Assembly (NCBI GenBank): GCA_944381145.1
Contig: CALWJZ010000001.1
Coordinates: forward strand, 1 to 64,000
Length of the DNA stretch: 64,000 nt
Direction of reading: 5' to 3'
From: an uncultured Clostridia bacterium
GTDB lineage: Bacteria; Bacillota; Clostridia; Christensenellales; UBA1242
Shown here piece after piece: positions 7,071-16,017 of the stretch. The notes below the pieces were generated by a model. That model was not told where the DNA came from and made no database searches. It was given only the letters and a program-made list of their open reading frames with translations. The first letter of the stretch is position 1. The number at the start of each line of letters is the position of its first letter. Made by a program: the position numbers and the translations under genes.

Positions 7071-8276
7071 ATGGTAGAAATAAAAATAGTAAAAAAACGA
7101 AAAGATTCAAAAAATTTTCTTAAATTTGTAAATAAATTATATAATGAATGTCAAATGTTTTCTCCAGCATATCATAAAAAGGAAAAACATTTATTTTCAA
7201 ATAAATATAATCCTAATTTAATTTCCAATGAAACTATTGGTCTTTTGGCTTTTCAAGAGGGGAAAGTAGTAGGTCGAGTTCTTGGAATAAGCAATAGAAT
7301 TGAAAGAACAAAAAATAAAATAGTAAGATTTTCAAAACTTGATTTTATAAATGATAGAGAAGTTTCTTTTTCTCTACTAAATGAATTGCAATCGTGGGCA
7401 TATACACAAGGAGCGACTCAAATTGTAGGTTCTTTAGGATTTAATGACTTAGAATCTATCGGATTGGTTGAAAAAATTGAATCAGATTATATTTCTACTT
7501 TGCAACAAAAATTTAACTTTGAATATTATTTAGAGCATCTTAAAAATTATGGATATGTTGTTAAAAAAAGGTTATTTGAAAATCAATTATTAATAAAAGA
7601 AGTAAAAAATTTAGATATATTAAACAAAGAAATTGAAAAATTAATAAATAATAATAATTTACATTTGGTAAACGCTTCAAAAAAGCAGAAAATTGAATTA
7701 TATGCAAGAAAAGTATTTGATCTTTTATATGATAATTCAATATCATCATATCCTATTGTAATTGAAGATAAAGTATATAAAGATTATTTAAAAAAAGTCA
7801 ATGATTTATACGATACAAATGATTTTATTATTATAACTAATAAAAATGATGATGTAGTTGGTACCATGTTATTAACAAAAAACACATCTAAATCACTTAA
7901 ATCTTCCAATGGTAAACTTTTGTCTAGAAAAGTTTCATATAATGTGCCATTAAATTTTCGATATGATATTGATATTGCAATGTTGATTTGTAATAAAAAT
8001 TATTCAAGTGATATAACTGAAATACTTGCTAAAATTCTTTTATTTAAGTGTATGCAGGAAGAATACAATTCTGTTTTTTGTAATTTGTGGTTAAATAATG
8101 AAAATAAATTAGAAGTTTTTGAAAAATATTTTGAAATAAAAAAAATAAAATCACGTGCGATATGTGTAAAAAATATTGAAAATAAAAAAAATGAAAATAA
8201 TAAGCCTATAATAAAAAGAAGTAAACAAAATATTATTTCTCCAAAAAATATTAGTCAAAAAAAACATATATTTTAA
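7071..8276 (+). CDS. GNAT-like (YghO-family) acyltransferase-like protein
   Basis: 401-residue protein resembling the uncharacterised YghO-type family distantly related to GNAT acetyltransferases. The landmarks are FVNKLYNECQMFSPAY near the start, GLLAFQEGKVVGRVLGI, SWAYTQGATQIVGSLGFND and a second GNAT-like half from about residue 250 (TNKNDDVVGTMLL). The last 35 residues are basic and low-complexity. A strong promoter sits 27 bases upstream, but there is no Shine-Dalgarno sequence before the ATG. Acyl donor and acceptor are unknown. Confidence 0.62.
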   Translation: MVEIKIVKKRKDSKNFLKFVNKLYNECQMFSPAYHKKEKHLFSNKYNPNLISNETIGLLAFQEGKVVGRVLGISNRIERTKNKIVRFSKLDFINDREVSFSLLNELQSWAYTQGATQIVGSLGFNDLESIGLVEKIESDYISTLQQKFNFEYYLEHLKNYGYVVKKRLFENQLLIKEVKNLDILNKEIEKLINNNNLHLVNASKKQKIELYARKVFDLLYDNSISSYPIVIEDKVYKDYLKKVNDLYDTNDFIIITNKNDDVVGTMLLTKNTSKSLKSSNGKLLSRKVSYNVPLNFRYDIDIAMLICNKNYSSDITEILAKILLFKCMQEEYNSVFCNLWLNNENKLEVFEKYFEIKKIKSRAICVKNIENKKNENNKPIIKRSKQNIISPKNISQKKHIF

Positions 8277-8317
8277 AAAAAAAGAAAATGATTAGAAAGT
8301 CATTTTCTTTTTTTTGT
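8277..8317. terminator. Bidirectional terminator
   Basis: A long stem (AAAAGAAAATGA/TCATTTTCTTTT) with an eight-base loop and A/T runs on both sides separates the GNAT-like gene (+) from the giant surface protein (-). Confidence 0.8.
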
Positions 8318-8321
8318 ATAG

Positions 8322-11300
8322 TTAATCTTTATTATTTGTATCATTTGAAGAGTCTACATTAGAATTATAAGAATCAGAATTTTGATCAATAATATTGGAA
8401 CTATCGCTTTCTATTTTACTTCTATTTTCTAGATTTTTGTTTCCTTTTTTTGAATTAGAAATTTTTTTATTTTCTTTTTCAGCTTTTAATTGTGCTTTAT
8501 ACTCAGCTTTTCGGCGTTTTGCATCAAGTTTTGCTCGTTTATATTCTTCCCACATTTCAGCTTCTTCTTTTGCAATTTCTTCTATCTCTGCTTCTATTTT
8601 TGCAATTTCATTTTTTATAAATTCTTTTCTTTCTAAATATTTTGCAATTCTAGATTTATCAGCTTCTTTTACATTTTCTAATTTTAAATCTTTTAAATTT
8701 AAAGCCTTTTGTAACTTCATCTCTTGTTTATCAAGATTTGCCATGAATTTGACAAATTCTTTTTCGGCTTTTGTATTAGATATCAATTCTGGGTTGTTTT
8801 TTAATTGTTTTTCACGTTCATTTTTTGCTTCTTTTTTCTTGATTTCTAATTCTAGTTTTTGTCGTTTAATTTCTTCTTTTTCTACATTAATTTGATTTTT
8901 AATCTCTTCAAGTTTTTCATCAGCTAACTTATTATATTCTTCAATTTCTTTGTCTATAGATAATAACTCAGCATTTAATTCATCGATAATTTGTTGTCTA
9001 AGTGCTATTTTTTCACGTCTATCTATATCTTTATCAAGAGTTTTTCTTCTATCATATTTTGTTTTGATTTTAGGTTTCTTTGTGAAGTTAATCTTTTTGA
9101 TATAGAAACCAACTATTGCAATAATTATTGCTAATGCAGTAAATATACTAGGTAAAATTAGCCAATTGAATTCGTTTGTCCAATCTGAAGGTTCATCACT
9201 TGTTGTGTCAGTTGGTTCTTGATAATTAATAAAAGATTTTGTTAAATTATTGTCAGAAGTTTTTATTTCTTCATCAAAAGTTGCTTTGTCAATAGTCTCA
9301 AGCTTTAAGTTATCAAACAAAACTTCTCCACTTGTTTTTTGGTCAGTAAAGCCTAATCCCAAAGTAATTTTTGAAGTTTTTTCTTCTTCTAAACAAATAT
9401 ATATAGTGTATGTTTTCCATTCACCATTTGTGTTTATTCCAGTTATAAAAATATCTTGTGTATCACTAAAGCCAATACTTGCACCATATTCTATATTCTC
9501 TTGAGCATTTTCTGTAATTATATTTCTTGTTAAAATATTAACAGTCAATTTATAATACGTTGCTGAACTTAATGTAAAGTTTTCTTTTGTTTTATAAGAA
9601 TAATTAACGTCATGAAGACTTTGAATATACAAAACATTTTGATTTCCAGACAAAGTAGGGGGGATATCCGAAAGTTTATCGCTTGAAATATTTATAATTC
9701 CACTAGATGTGACTTCTATATTATCTTGTTCGGTTGCAGTCCAATTATTTGGTATTTGTAGTTCAGAGTAAAAATTAAATGTTCTATTATCAAAATTTTC
9801 GTAACTTAAATCTACTACAGAATAAATAATTCCAGGATTTTTTGTAAAATTGTTGAAAATTGTTTCACTAGAAGTTTCTAGTCTTATATCATCAAAATAC
9901 ACATATCCAGTAAGGTTTTCAAACATTAAATTAAGATTTGCAGTTTCAGCCTTTGTACCTGTTTTTATATAAACTACAAATTGATGCCATTTGTTGTCTT
10001 CAAAATATATATTATAATAGTCAAATAGTGTTGAAACACTAGTTGAAAGTTTTACTCGTGCTCCAAAATTATCTTGCTTGTTGATTTTGTAATAATCAGT
10101 AAAAACATAAAAACTTAATTTATAGTAACTATTTGCACTTAGGGAGATATCAGAACTCTTGTAAGATTGTGAATTGTTTTCTGAAGTACTACCAATCATA
10201 AGCACATTGTTATTGTCCTTATATACTGGGTGATTTGCTGGTCTAGTAGGAATAATCAAACCGTTTGAATAATTATCAATATTAGCATTAAAATGATCTA
10301 CATTGGCATTAATAATTCCACTATAAGTGTTGTTATTTGTATTTCCTTCTTTCGTCCAACTTGAAGGAGTTAGGGGATAAGTTGTTGATGAATCTTCATT
10401 TGAAGTTTTATTAAAGTCAGAATTAACAATTACAAATTTATCACTATCAGCATTAAAGTTTAATGCGCTTGAATTGGTAGAACTTGAATTATTAGAGTAA
10501 GTTTGATAGTCAATTTCTTTCATTCTAAAATCATCAATAAATACATATCCAGAAGTTTTACTATCAGTAGTTCCCAACCAAATCTGAATGGTTACGCTTT
10601 TGTCTTCTAAATCATCACCATACACATAAAAAGAATATTTAGTCCAATCATTTCTATATTCATTTGAATTTGAAGTATAAGTTGTTGTTAGTGTTAATTT
10701 TGCATTTGATATAGGATTTGTTTCAGATTTATCAACAAGATAAACAGTTGCTCCTGTTCCTACATTACAGTCACTTTTAGCCCAAAAAGAGATTTGATAA
10801 TATGATAGTTTATTGATTGTAATTATAGAGCTTTCTATAGCTTGATAACTACTTTCTTTATTATACATAAATAATGTTTGTGTATTGTTTGAAGAGTTAT
10901 TTGAACCTGGCGCTTTTATTTTTGTATCATTAATTTCTAAAGAAAAGTTGTTTACATCAACAATTTCACATCTTTGATCGTTTTCGTTAGCATTTCCTTG
11001 AGCAATTTTGTTCCAACCTAGTGGAGTAGTAGTTTCAAAACTACTATTTATTACTGGTTGAGTGGTACTTTGAGACAAAGAAATTATATTAAATTTGTTA
11101 TCAGTAGTATCTTCGAAAGGAAGTATATTTTCTACATAGTAATCTTCGCTGTATCTCAAAATTTGGATATTATTGAAGAATACTGCACCTTGAACCTTAT
11201 CAGTTTTGCTACCTAACCATAATTCTAAATTTACAGATTTGCTTGTGTCAGTATCTACATAAAATGTATAAGTTTCCCAACTTGTTAATGTATTTATATT

Positions 11301-11888
11301 TTCAAATTTAGTATTATATTCTAGACTTTCGTCATCTGTTAGTCCAGTTAAATATATAGAAGCAGTAGGGTCTGTTTCTTCAGTTGTATCAGTCTTTTCT
11401 GTTCTATGTGTGTATAACATAACACTGATAGAATAAAAACTATCAGCCTCCAAAGTAAATGAATTGCTTTTATAACCTAATCTACCAGCACCATTGTAGG
11501 AATTTATCATTAGATTTTTGAAATATGATGTGTCAGTACTTTGGTCTTTTGACATCTTTGGTCGAGTTGTCTTGTAAGTTGAAGTATTAAAAGTTGTTTC
11601 ATCTTTTACATCAACTATACCTTTGATAATATTGTCTTCATTGACAACATTGTCAGATATTTCAGACCAACCATTTGGCGTTGCAGGTTTTGCTGTACTA
11701 GTAGTAGAAAAATTATAATAAGAACTAAGCAATGTACTAGAAACATCATTAATAATATTGTTTGTTCCAGCAAATACTTGATAGTTTGGAACAATATTGA
11801 TACCTGATAAAGCAGATACAAACATGCCTAAACAAAGTATAATACTGAAAATTATATTTTTTATTTTGTTCTTTTTAGTGTTTAACAT
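8322..11888 (-). CDS. Giant membrane-anchored surface protein: four repeat modules, one TM helix, cytoplasmic coiled coil
   Basis: 1188 residues, family not recognised. A signal peptide (basic start, IIFSIILCLGMFVSAL, AGT near residue 41) leads into four related modules of about 200 residues. Each starts near a PxxW motif and ends with a strand such as VFFNNIQIL, YVFIDDFRM, YVYFDDIRLE or VLFDNLKLE (near residues 243, 450, 670 and 860). That layout resembles jelly-roll carbohydrate-binding modules (CBM4/9-like); this is inference from pattern. One TM helix (about 907-930, LPSIFTALAIIIAIVGFYIKK) is followed by lysines, so the last 250 residues should lie inside the cell. They form a long E/K-rich coiled coil with a Ser/Asn/Asp tail. 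A link between an outside ligand and an internal scaffold is plausible. Confidence 0.75.
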   Translation of the reverse strand: MLNTKKNKIKNIIFSIILCLGMFVSALSGINIVPNYQVFAGTNNIINDVSSTLLSSYYNFSTTSTAKPATPNGWSEISDNVVNEDNIIKGIVDVKDETTFNTSTYKTTRPKMSKDQSTDTSYFKNLMINSYNGAGRLGYKSNSFTLEADSFYSISVMLYTHRTEKTDTTEETDPTASIYLTGLTDDESLEYNTKFENINTLTSWETYTFYVDTDTSKSVNLELWLGSKTDKVQGAVFFNNIQILRYSEDYYVENILPFEDTTDNKFNIISLSQSTTQPVINSSFETTTPLGWNKIAQGNANENDQRCEIVDVNNFSLEINDTKIKAPGSNNSSNNTQTLFMYNKESSYQAIESSIITINKLSYYQISFWAKSDCNVGTGATVYLVDKSETNPISNAKLTLTTTYTSNSNEYRNDWTKYSFYVYGDDLEDKSVTIQIWLGTTDSKTSGYVFIDDFRMKEIDYQTYSNNSSSTNSSALNFNADSDKFVIVNSDFNKTSNEDSSTTYPLTPSSWTKEGNTNNNTYSGIINANVDHFNANIDNYSNGLIIPTRPANHPVYKDNNNVLMIGSTSENNSQSYKSSDISLSANSYYKLSFYVFTDYYKINKQDNFGARVKLSTSVSTLFDYYNIYFEDNKWHQFVVYIKTGTKAETANLNLMFENLTGYVYFDDIRLETSSETIFNNFTKNPGIIYSVVDLSYENFDNRTFNFYSELQIPNNWTATEQDNIEVTSSGIINISSDKLSDIPPTLSGNQNVLYIQSLHDVNYSYKTKENFTLSSATYYKLTVNILTRNIITENAQENIEYGASIGFSDTQDIFITGINTNGEWKTYTIYICLEEEKTSKITLGLGFTDQKTSGEVLFDNLKLETIDKATFDEEIKTSDNNLTKSFINYQEPTDTTSDEPSDWTNEFNWLILPSIFTALAIIIAIVGFYIKKINFTKKPKIKTKYDRRKTLDKDIDRREKIALRQQIIDELNAELLSIDKEIEEYNKLADEKLEEIKNQINVEKEEIKRQKLELEIKKKEAKNEREKQLKNNPELISNTKAEKEFVKFMANLDKQEMKLQKALNLKDLKLENVKEADKSRIAKYLERKEFIKNEIAKIEAEIEEIAKEEAEMWEEYKRAKLDAKRRKAEYKAQLKAEKENKKISNSKKGNKNLENRSKIESDSSNIIDQNSDSYNSNVDSSNDTNNKD

Positions 11889-12051
11889 AGACTGTTCACC
11901 TTTTATTTTAAATATTGCACTAAGTAATTATATACTATTTTCAAATTCAATTCAAGCAATTTAACTCTTTAATTATATATTGTTTATTATAATAATAGTT
12001 TTAATAATAAGCAAATTTAATCTTCTGTCAGTTAAAACTTTCAAGTATTTT

Positions 12052-12068
12052 TTGGAAAATATTTCCAA
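12052..12068. promoter_or_regulatory. Palindrome in the divergent surface protein/TSUP region
   Basis: TTGGAAA-ATA-TTTCCAA is a perfect inverted repeat with no T run after it, so it looks like a protein-binding site rather than a terminator. It lies between two divergently read genes. Confidence 0.4.
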
Positions 12069-12095
12069 ATTTTTAGTATTATGTGTAAGAATTTT

Positions 12096-12126
12096 AATTT
12101 AATTCAGAAAATTTGAGAATTAAATT
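12096..12126. promoter_or_regulatory. Second inverted repeat upstream of the TSUP pair
   Basis: AATTTAATTC and GAATTAAATT pair with an 11-base loop, ending 24 bases before the ATG at 12151. It is either an operator or an RNA hairpin in the leader. AT-only sequence weakens the call. Confidence 0.3.
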
Positions 12127-12150
12127 ATTGTTAGTCGTTAATTATATAAT

Positions 12151-12588
12151 ATGGATAATATCAAAATTAACAAAAATAAAGAATTTGGTGGAACAGAAAT
12201 AGATATTGAATTTACAGAAAAACAAAAAAAAATAAATAGCAATATATTCATAAAAATTTTAACTGGAAGTTTAATAGGTTTTGTAAATGGATTTTGGGGA
12301 GGTGGAGGAGGTATGATATGCGTACCTCTTCTAAGCCAAATAATAAAATTGCCCGAAAAAAAAGCTCATGCAACAACACTTCTTATTATGTTGCCACTTA
12401 GTATAGCTAGTTTAATAGTGTATTTGATTGGTGGTCATCTTCAAATAATTAATGCAATAAAAATAAGTTTAGGATTTGTTGTTGGAGGATTAATAGGTGC
12501 AGTTATTTTGAAATACATTAGTAATACTTGGCTAGGAATAATTTTTAGTTTAATTATAATTGCAGGTGGTATAAAATTACTTATATGA
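12151..12588 (+). CDS. Half-size TSUP (TauE/SafE) transporter, first half
   Basis: 145 residues. After a charged 30-residue N-terminus come about four membrane helices with the TSUP signature GFVNGFWGGGGGMICVPLL and AHATTLLIMLP. Ordinary TauE/SafE proteins (about 250 residues, eight helices) carry two such halves in one chain; here the second half is a separate gene overlapping by four bases (ATGA). The two very likely form a heterodimeric anion or organosulfur exporter. There is no Shine-Dalgarno before ATG 12151. Substrate unknown. Confidence 0.82.
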   Translation: MDNIKINKNKEFGGTEIDIEFTEKQKKINSNIFIKILTGSLIGFVNGFWGGGGGMICVPLLSQIIKLPEKKAHATTLLIMLPLSIASLIVYLIGGHLQIINAIKISLGFVVGGLIGAVILKYISNTWLGIIFSLIIIAGGIKLLI

Positions 12589-13010
12589 ACAATTTTATTT
12601 GGTTGGTTGTAGCTGGATTTATAAGTGGTATTATTGGTGGTATGGGAATGGGAGGAGGAACTTTGCTTATTCCAATACTAACAATTTTTCTTGACTTCCA
12701 ACAAAAAAATGCCCAAGCAATTAATTTAATTGCTTTTATACCCATGGCATTGGTAGCATTAATAATCCATATAAAAAATAAATTAGTTGATTTTAATGTT
12801 GGCGTTCCTATTATAATTAGTGGTGTGTTGTTTTCCATTTTAGGATCGTATCTTGCTAGTATTTTGAGTAATAATTTGTTGCAAAAAATATTTGCAGTAT
12901 TTTTATTGTTAGTAGGAATTAATCAAGGAATTCAGACCTTTTTTACTATTAAAAAAAGTAAAAAGAAACCAAAATTTAATAATCTCAAATTTAAAATTTT
13001 TATAAAATAA
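12585..13010 (+). CDS. Half-size TSUP (TauE/SafE) transporter, second half
   Basis: 141 residues with four helices and the partner signature GFISGIIGGMGMGGGTLLIPIL followed by AQAINLIAFIPMA, then a basic tail (KKSKKKPK) that should be cytoplasmic. Its ATG overlaps the stop of the first half, implying translational coupling and equal amounts of both subunits. It is not a frameshifted single gene: each half has its own start and the second has a natural N-terminus. Confidence 0.82.
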   Translation: MNNFIWLVVAGFISGIIGGMGMGGGTLLIPILTIFLDFQQKNAQAINLIAFIPMALVALIIHIKNKLVDFNVGVPIIISGVLFSILGSYLASILSNNLLQKIFAVFLLLVGINQGIQTFFTIKKSKKKPKFNNLKFKIFIK

Positions 13011-13160
13011 TAAATTTTGTAAATACTTAATTTTATTTGCATACAAATTGATAGTGTGATAATATTTTTATTGTTAAAGTCATTTTGTTTAAACAAATGG
13101 CTTATAAAAAAATATTTACAAACATATAAAATTAGTTTTGTAAATAAAATGGAGGATAAT

Positions 13161-13325
13161 ATGACTGTAAATAAAGATACTTGTATTGGTTGTGGTACTT
13201 GTGTTGTAAGTTGCCCAGTTAATGCTATAACTTTAAATGATGGAAAAGCAGAAATCAATCAGGATATTTGCATTCATTGTGGAACTTGTGTAGGTGTATG
13301 TCCAGTTAATGCAATAAATGAATAA
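13161..13325 (+). CDS. Small 2[4Fe-4S] ferredoxin
   Basis: A 54-residue clostridial-type ferredoxin with two CxxCxxCxxxCP motifs, CIGCGTCVVSCP and CIHCGTCVGVCP, which bind two [4Fe-4S] clusters for low-potential electron transfer in the cytoplasm. The start is the ATG at 13161, behind GGAGG at 13151-13155; upstream in-frame sequence back to 13056 lacks a site and is noncoding. It has its own leader 150 bases after the TSUP pair, so a functional link to them is not implied. Redox partners are not visible nearby. Confidence 0.93.
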   Translation: MTVNKDTCIGCGTCVVSCPVNAITLNDGKAEINQDICIHCGTCVGVCPVNAINE

Positions 13326-13329
13326 TGAT

Positions 13330-13460
13330 AAACTCATTTGTTATATTATAATAATTAATCTTCGGTATAAAATTATTACTAAAAATTTGTTTTAATCAAC
13401 ATATAGTAAAAATTTTTTGAAAAGATATAATTTGTTTAAGAATGACAAATGAGTTTTTTT
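13330..13460 (+). ncRNA. Candidate structured RNA or long-loop terminator after the ferredoxin gene
   Basis: AAACTCATTTGT at 13330-13341 pairs perfectly with ACAAATGAGTTT at 13445-13456, which runs into seven T residues. The enclosed 103 bases contain an inner hairpin around a TTCGG loop (AATAATT/AATTATT). That is too far apart for a simple terminator, so it may be a small RNA of about 130 bases or a structured 3' UTR. No known RNA family was recognised. Confidence 0.35.
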
Positions 13461-13578
13461 CGTTGTTTTTATTATAATTTTAAAAAACTGTGTACATTTG
13501 ATAAATTATATGATATAATCTTGTAGAAAAAAAGTGTGTTAATAATTCTTTAAACATAAACAAAAAAGGAGTGCTACG

Positions 13579-15084
13579 TTGGAAAAAATTGCTGTTATTC
13601 AAATAAAAACCACTTATATAAAATTGCAAATAATAGATATAGTTAGAAATAAATATTATCAAGTGCATAAAATTATCGAAACGCCAATTAATTTAACTAA
13701 AGATTTTTATAATGATATGTTTATAAAGCCAAATATTATTAAAGACATTAATAATATTTTGAGTGTTTACAAAAAAATAATAGAAAATTACGAGTGTACC
13801 GAAACAATTTGTCTTGCAACAGATTTGTTGTCTGAAGCAAAGAATATAAATGGATTGCTTAATGAATTTGCTGTAACTAATGGCTTTAACTTTAAAGTTT
13901 CTGTACCAGAAGAAGAAATAGAAGATGTTTATACTGCAGTTATTAATAGTTTTAATAGGCCAAAAGGCATTATTGTTAATATAACAGATTACAATACAGA
14001 ACTCATAGTATATAATCGAAGAAATATTTTGAAAAAATTAATTATTCCTTATGGTATTGTAAAAGTACATGATACTATGAGTGATAGTTTTGAAAATATA
14101 GAAAAGAATTTAAAATTGATTTTTTCTGAAGCAATTAATGAAAATAATTTTTTGGAAGATTTGCCAGAAGAATATGATATTATAGGCTCGGGAGACTTAT
14201 TCAAAGATTATGGAATAATTTGTAGAAAAGCCAAAAAATATCCTATAGATTTAGAACATAATTTTGTTTCAAATAAGTCTGATCTACAAAAAGTATATGA
14301 TTTAATTAAAAATTTGGATTTAAAAAATGCTACAAAGATAAAGGGATTAACTTTAAATAATAGTAAATATTTTCCTTATGGATTACTTCTTGCAAAAGCT
14401 GTTTTGGGGTGTTTTGAAAAAGATGAATTTGCTATTTGTTCGTTAAGTGAAGTAGATGGCATTTTATTCCATAATGTAATTCCATTGACATTAGAAAAAC
14501 CTATTAGTGATACACTTGGATATAGTTTGCAAGTTCTAAATGATTATTATGATATGAAACCTAATAATTCTTTACATATTTATGAATTAAGTATGATATT
14601 ATTTAAACAACTAAAGGTTTTGCATAAATTACCTAGACCTTATGTAAAAGTTTTAAGAATTGCTAGTTATTTATCAAATAGTGGTTATAGAATAAATGTA
14701 TTCAATAAAGATAAGATTTCATATGATGTTATCAAAAATAGCGAAATATATGGAGTAAATCATAATGATATTTTGTTAGCAAGTTTTGTTGCTCTTTGCA
14801 AAAATTCTGACAATTTCAATCTAAGCGAATGGGTTAGATACAAAGAATTTTTAACCGAAGAAGATTTGATGGCAGTAAAAAAATTATCTGTTATTTTGAA
14901 AATAGCAGAGGCTTTGGATATAACTGGATTTGAAAATGTTACAGATATAAGTTGTGATATATTAGGTGATAGCGTTATTATGAAAACAATTGTAAAAGAA
15001 GATTGTCTGTTTGAAATAAATCACGCTATGCTATGTGGTGCTGAATTCAAGAAAGCATTTGGTAAGAATTTAGAAGTACTATAA
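13579..15084 (+). CDS. Ppx/GppA-family protein with degenerate active sites
   Basis: 501 residues in the layout of exopolyphosphatase/guanosine pentaphosphatase: two ASKHA half-domains then an HD-type C-terminal domain. The catalytic features have been lost. The N-terminal phosphate loop is IQIKTT instead of the usual IDIGSN, the second loop (about 133-141) is NITDYNTEL instead of DIGGGSTEL, and the HD pair in the LHDIG motif reads LSNSG, with HHKHS replaced by NKDKIS. Only the glutamates at 111-113 remain. The start is TTG 13579 behind GGAG. The intact reading frame argues for a retained non-catalytic role, perhaps binding polyphosphate or (p)ppGpp; that is inference. Confidence 0.7.
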   Translation: MEKIAVIQIKTTYIKLQIIDIVRNKYYQVHKIIETPINLTKDFYNDMFIKPNIIKDINNILSVYKKIIENYECTETICLATDLLSEAKNINGLLNEFAVTNGFNFKVSVPEEEIEDVYTAVINSFNRPKGIIVNITDYNTELIVYNRRNILKKLIIPYGIVKVHDTMSDSFENIEKNLKLIFSEAINENNFLEDLPEEYDIIGSGDLFKDYGIICRKAKKYPIDLEHNFVSNKSDLQKVYDLIKNLDLKNATKIKGLTLNNSKYFPYGLLLAKAVLGCFEKDEFAICSLSEVDGILFHNVIPLTLEKPISDTLGYSLQVLNDYYDMKPNNSLHIYELSMILFKQLKVLHKLPRPYVKVLRIASYLSNSGYRINVFNKDKISYDVIKNSEIYGVNHNDILLASFVALCKNSDNFNLSEWVRYKEFLTEEDLMAVKKLSVILKIAEALDITGFENVTDISCDILGDSVIMKTIVKEDCLFEINHAMLCGAEFKKAFGKNLEVL

Positions 15085-15126
15085 AAAAATCCTATAATAC
15101 ATTCAGATGTATTATAGGTTTTTTTT
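15083..15126. terminator. Bidirectional terminator
   Basis: CCTATAATACAT-TCAG-ATGTATTATAGG, a perfect 12-bp stem with A and T runs on either side, between converging genes. Confidence 0.85.
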
Positions 15127-15132
15127 AACTTA

Positions 15133-15879
15133 TTATTTATTATTTGTTAATTTATCATTTAATTTGTTGTAAACATCAATTGTACCAATGTCATAACATT
15201 CACCTTTGAATTGATATGCAAAAACCGGTTTTCTAGTATATAGCCAAGAAGGGAAATTGCCTGGTGCATCTTTGTTATTACCTTGGTTTAGATATTCTTT
15301 TATCATACGAACACTATCTTTTGTATATATATAACTTGCATATGCACCAATATTGCTATCAGGAATTCCACCTGGTTTTTCAACCATTTTTGTAACTTGT
15401 CCATCTTTGTTTAAATTAACTACTGCAAAATTCTTTGCCAAATATTCAAGGTCTTCAATTTCAGTTACAAGAATACAGTCAGATTGTTTTTCTAAGTAAA
15501 AATCATAAAAATCTTTTAGTGAAAAAGTAAAATAGTTATCGCTTACTAGTAACATTATTTCTTCGTCTATATTTAATTTTTCTATAGCAAAATTAGTATC
15601 TCCTATGGCGCCTAGTCTAGTCTCATTAGTCTTTGTTCCATCATTAAGAACTGTAATTTTTAGTCGTCCTAAATATGTTTCTTTCCATTCAACAAAATTT
15701 TTATAAAATTTATCATTGCTAACAAGAATAACTTCATCTATTACATTAACTTCTTCAACTTTTTCCATGAGATAATCTAGTAAAGTTATTCCATTTAATG
15801 TAAGCAATGCTTTAGGTGTATTTAATGTAAGTGGATATAATCTGCTAGCATAACCAGCAACAAGTACTATAGCTTTCAT
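15133..15879 (-). CDS. Sugar-phosphate nucleotidyltransferase
   Basis: 248 residues. The N-terminal nucleotide-binding motif is AIVLVAGYASRLYPLT, with TPKALLTLNG as the conserved lysine segment. LLVSDNYF carries the metal-binding aspartate, and KMVEKPG and YDIGTIDVYNK are late motifs of glucose-1-phosphate nucleotidylyltransferases. It activates a sugar phosphate with NTP for envelope polymer synthesis; the sugar and nucleotide cannot be read from sequence. The ATG at 15879 has GGAG upstream. It stands alone, divergent from nrdR. Confidence 0.82.
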   Translation of the reverse strand: MKAIVLVAGYASRLYPLTLNTPKALLTLNGITLLDYLMEKVEEVNVIDEVILVSNDKFYKNFVEWKETYLGRLKITVLNDGTKTNETRLGAIGDTNFAIEKLNIDEEIMLLVSDNYFTFSLKDFYDFYLEKQSDCILVTEIEDLEYLAKNFAVVNLNKDGQVTKMVEKPGGIPDSNIGAYASYIYTKDSVRMIKEYLNQGNNKDAPGNFPSWLYTRKPVFAYQFKGECYDIGTIDVYNKLNDKLTNNK

Positions 15880-16017
15880 TTTTCATTCTCCTATTTTTTT
15901 AATAATTTGATTATATCATTTATAAAATTTCTTGTAAATAAATTTAAATTAAAGTTTTAGTTGTAAAAAAATTCATATTGTATTACAATATATTTAGAAT
16001 AATTTTTGGAGAATAAT

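Noticed and set aside
8395-8895. 166-codon frame antisense to the coiled coil of the giant surface protein
   Set aside because: It mirrors the E/K-rich repeats (giving S/F-rich sequence) and lacks a start site; the minus-strand protein explains the region.
13056-13160. N-terminal extension of the ferredoxin reading frame
   Set aside because: The ATG at 13161 has a GGAGG at the right distance and the protein already has normal ferredoxin length.
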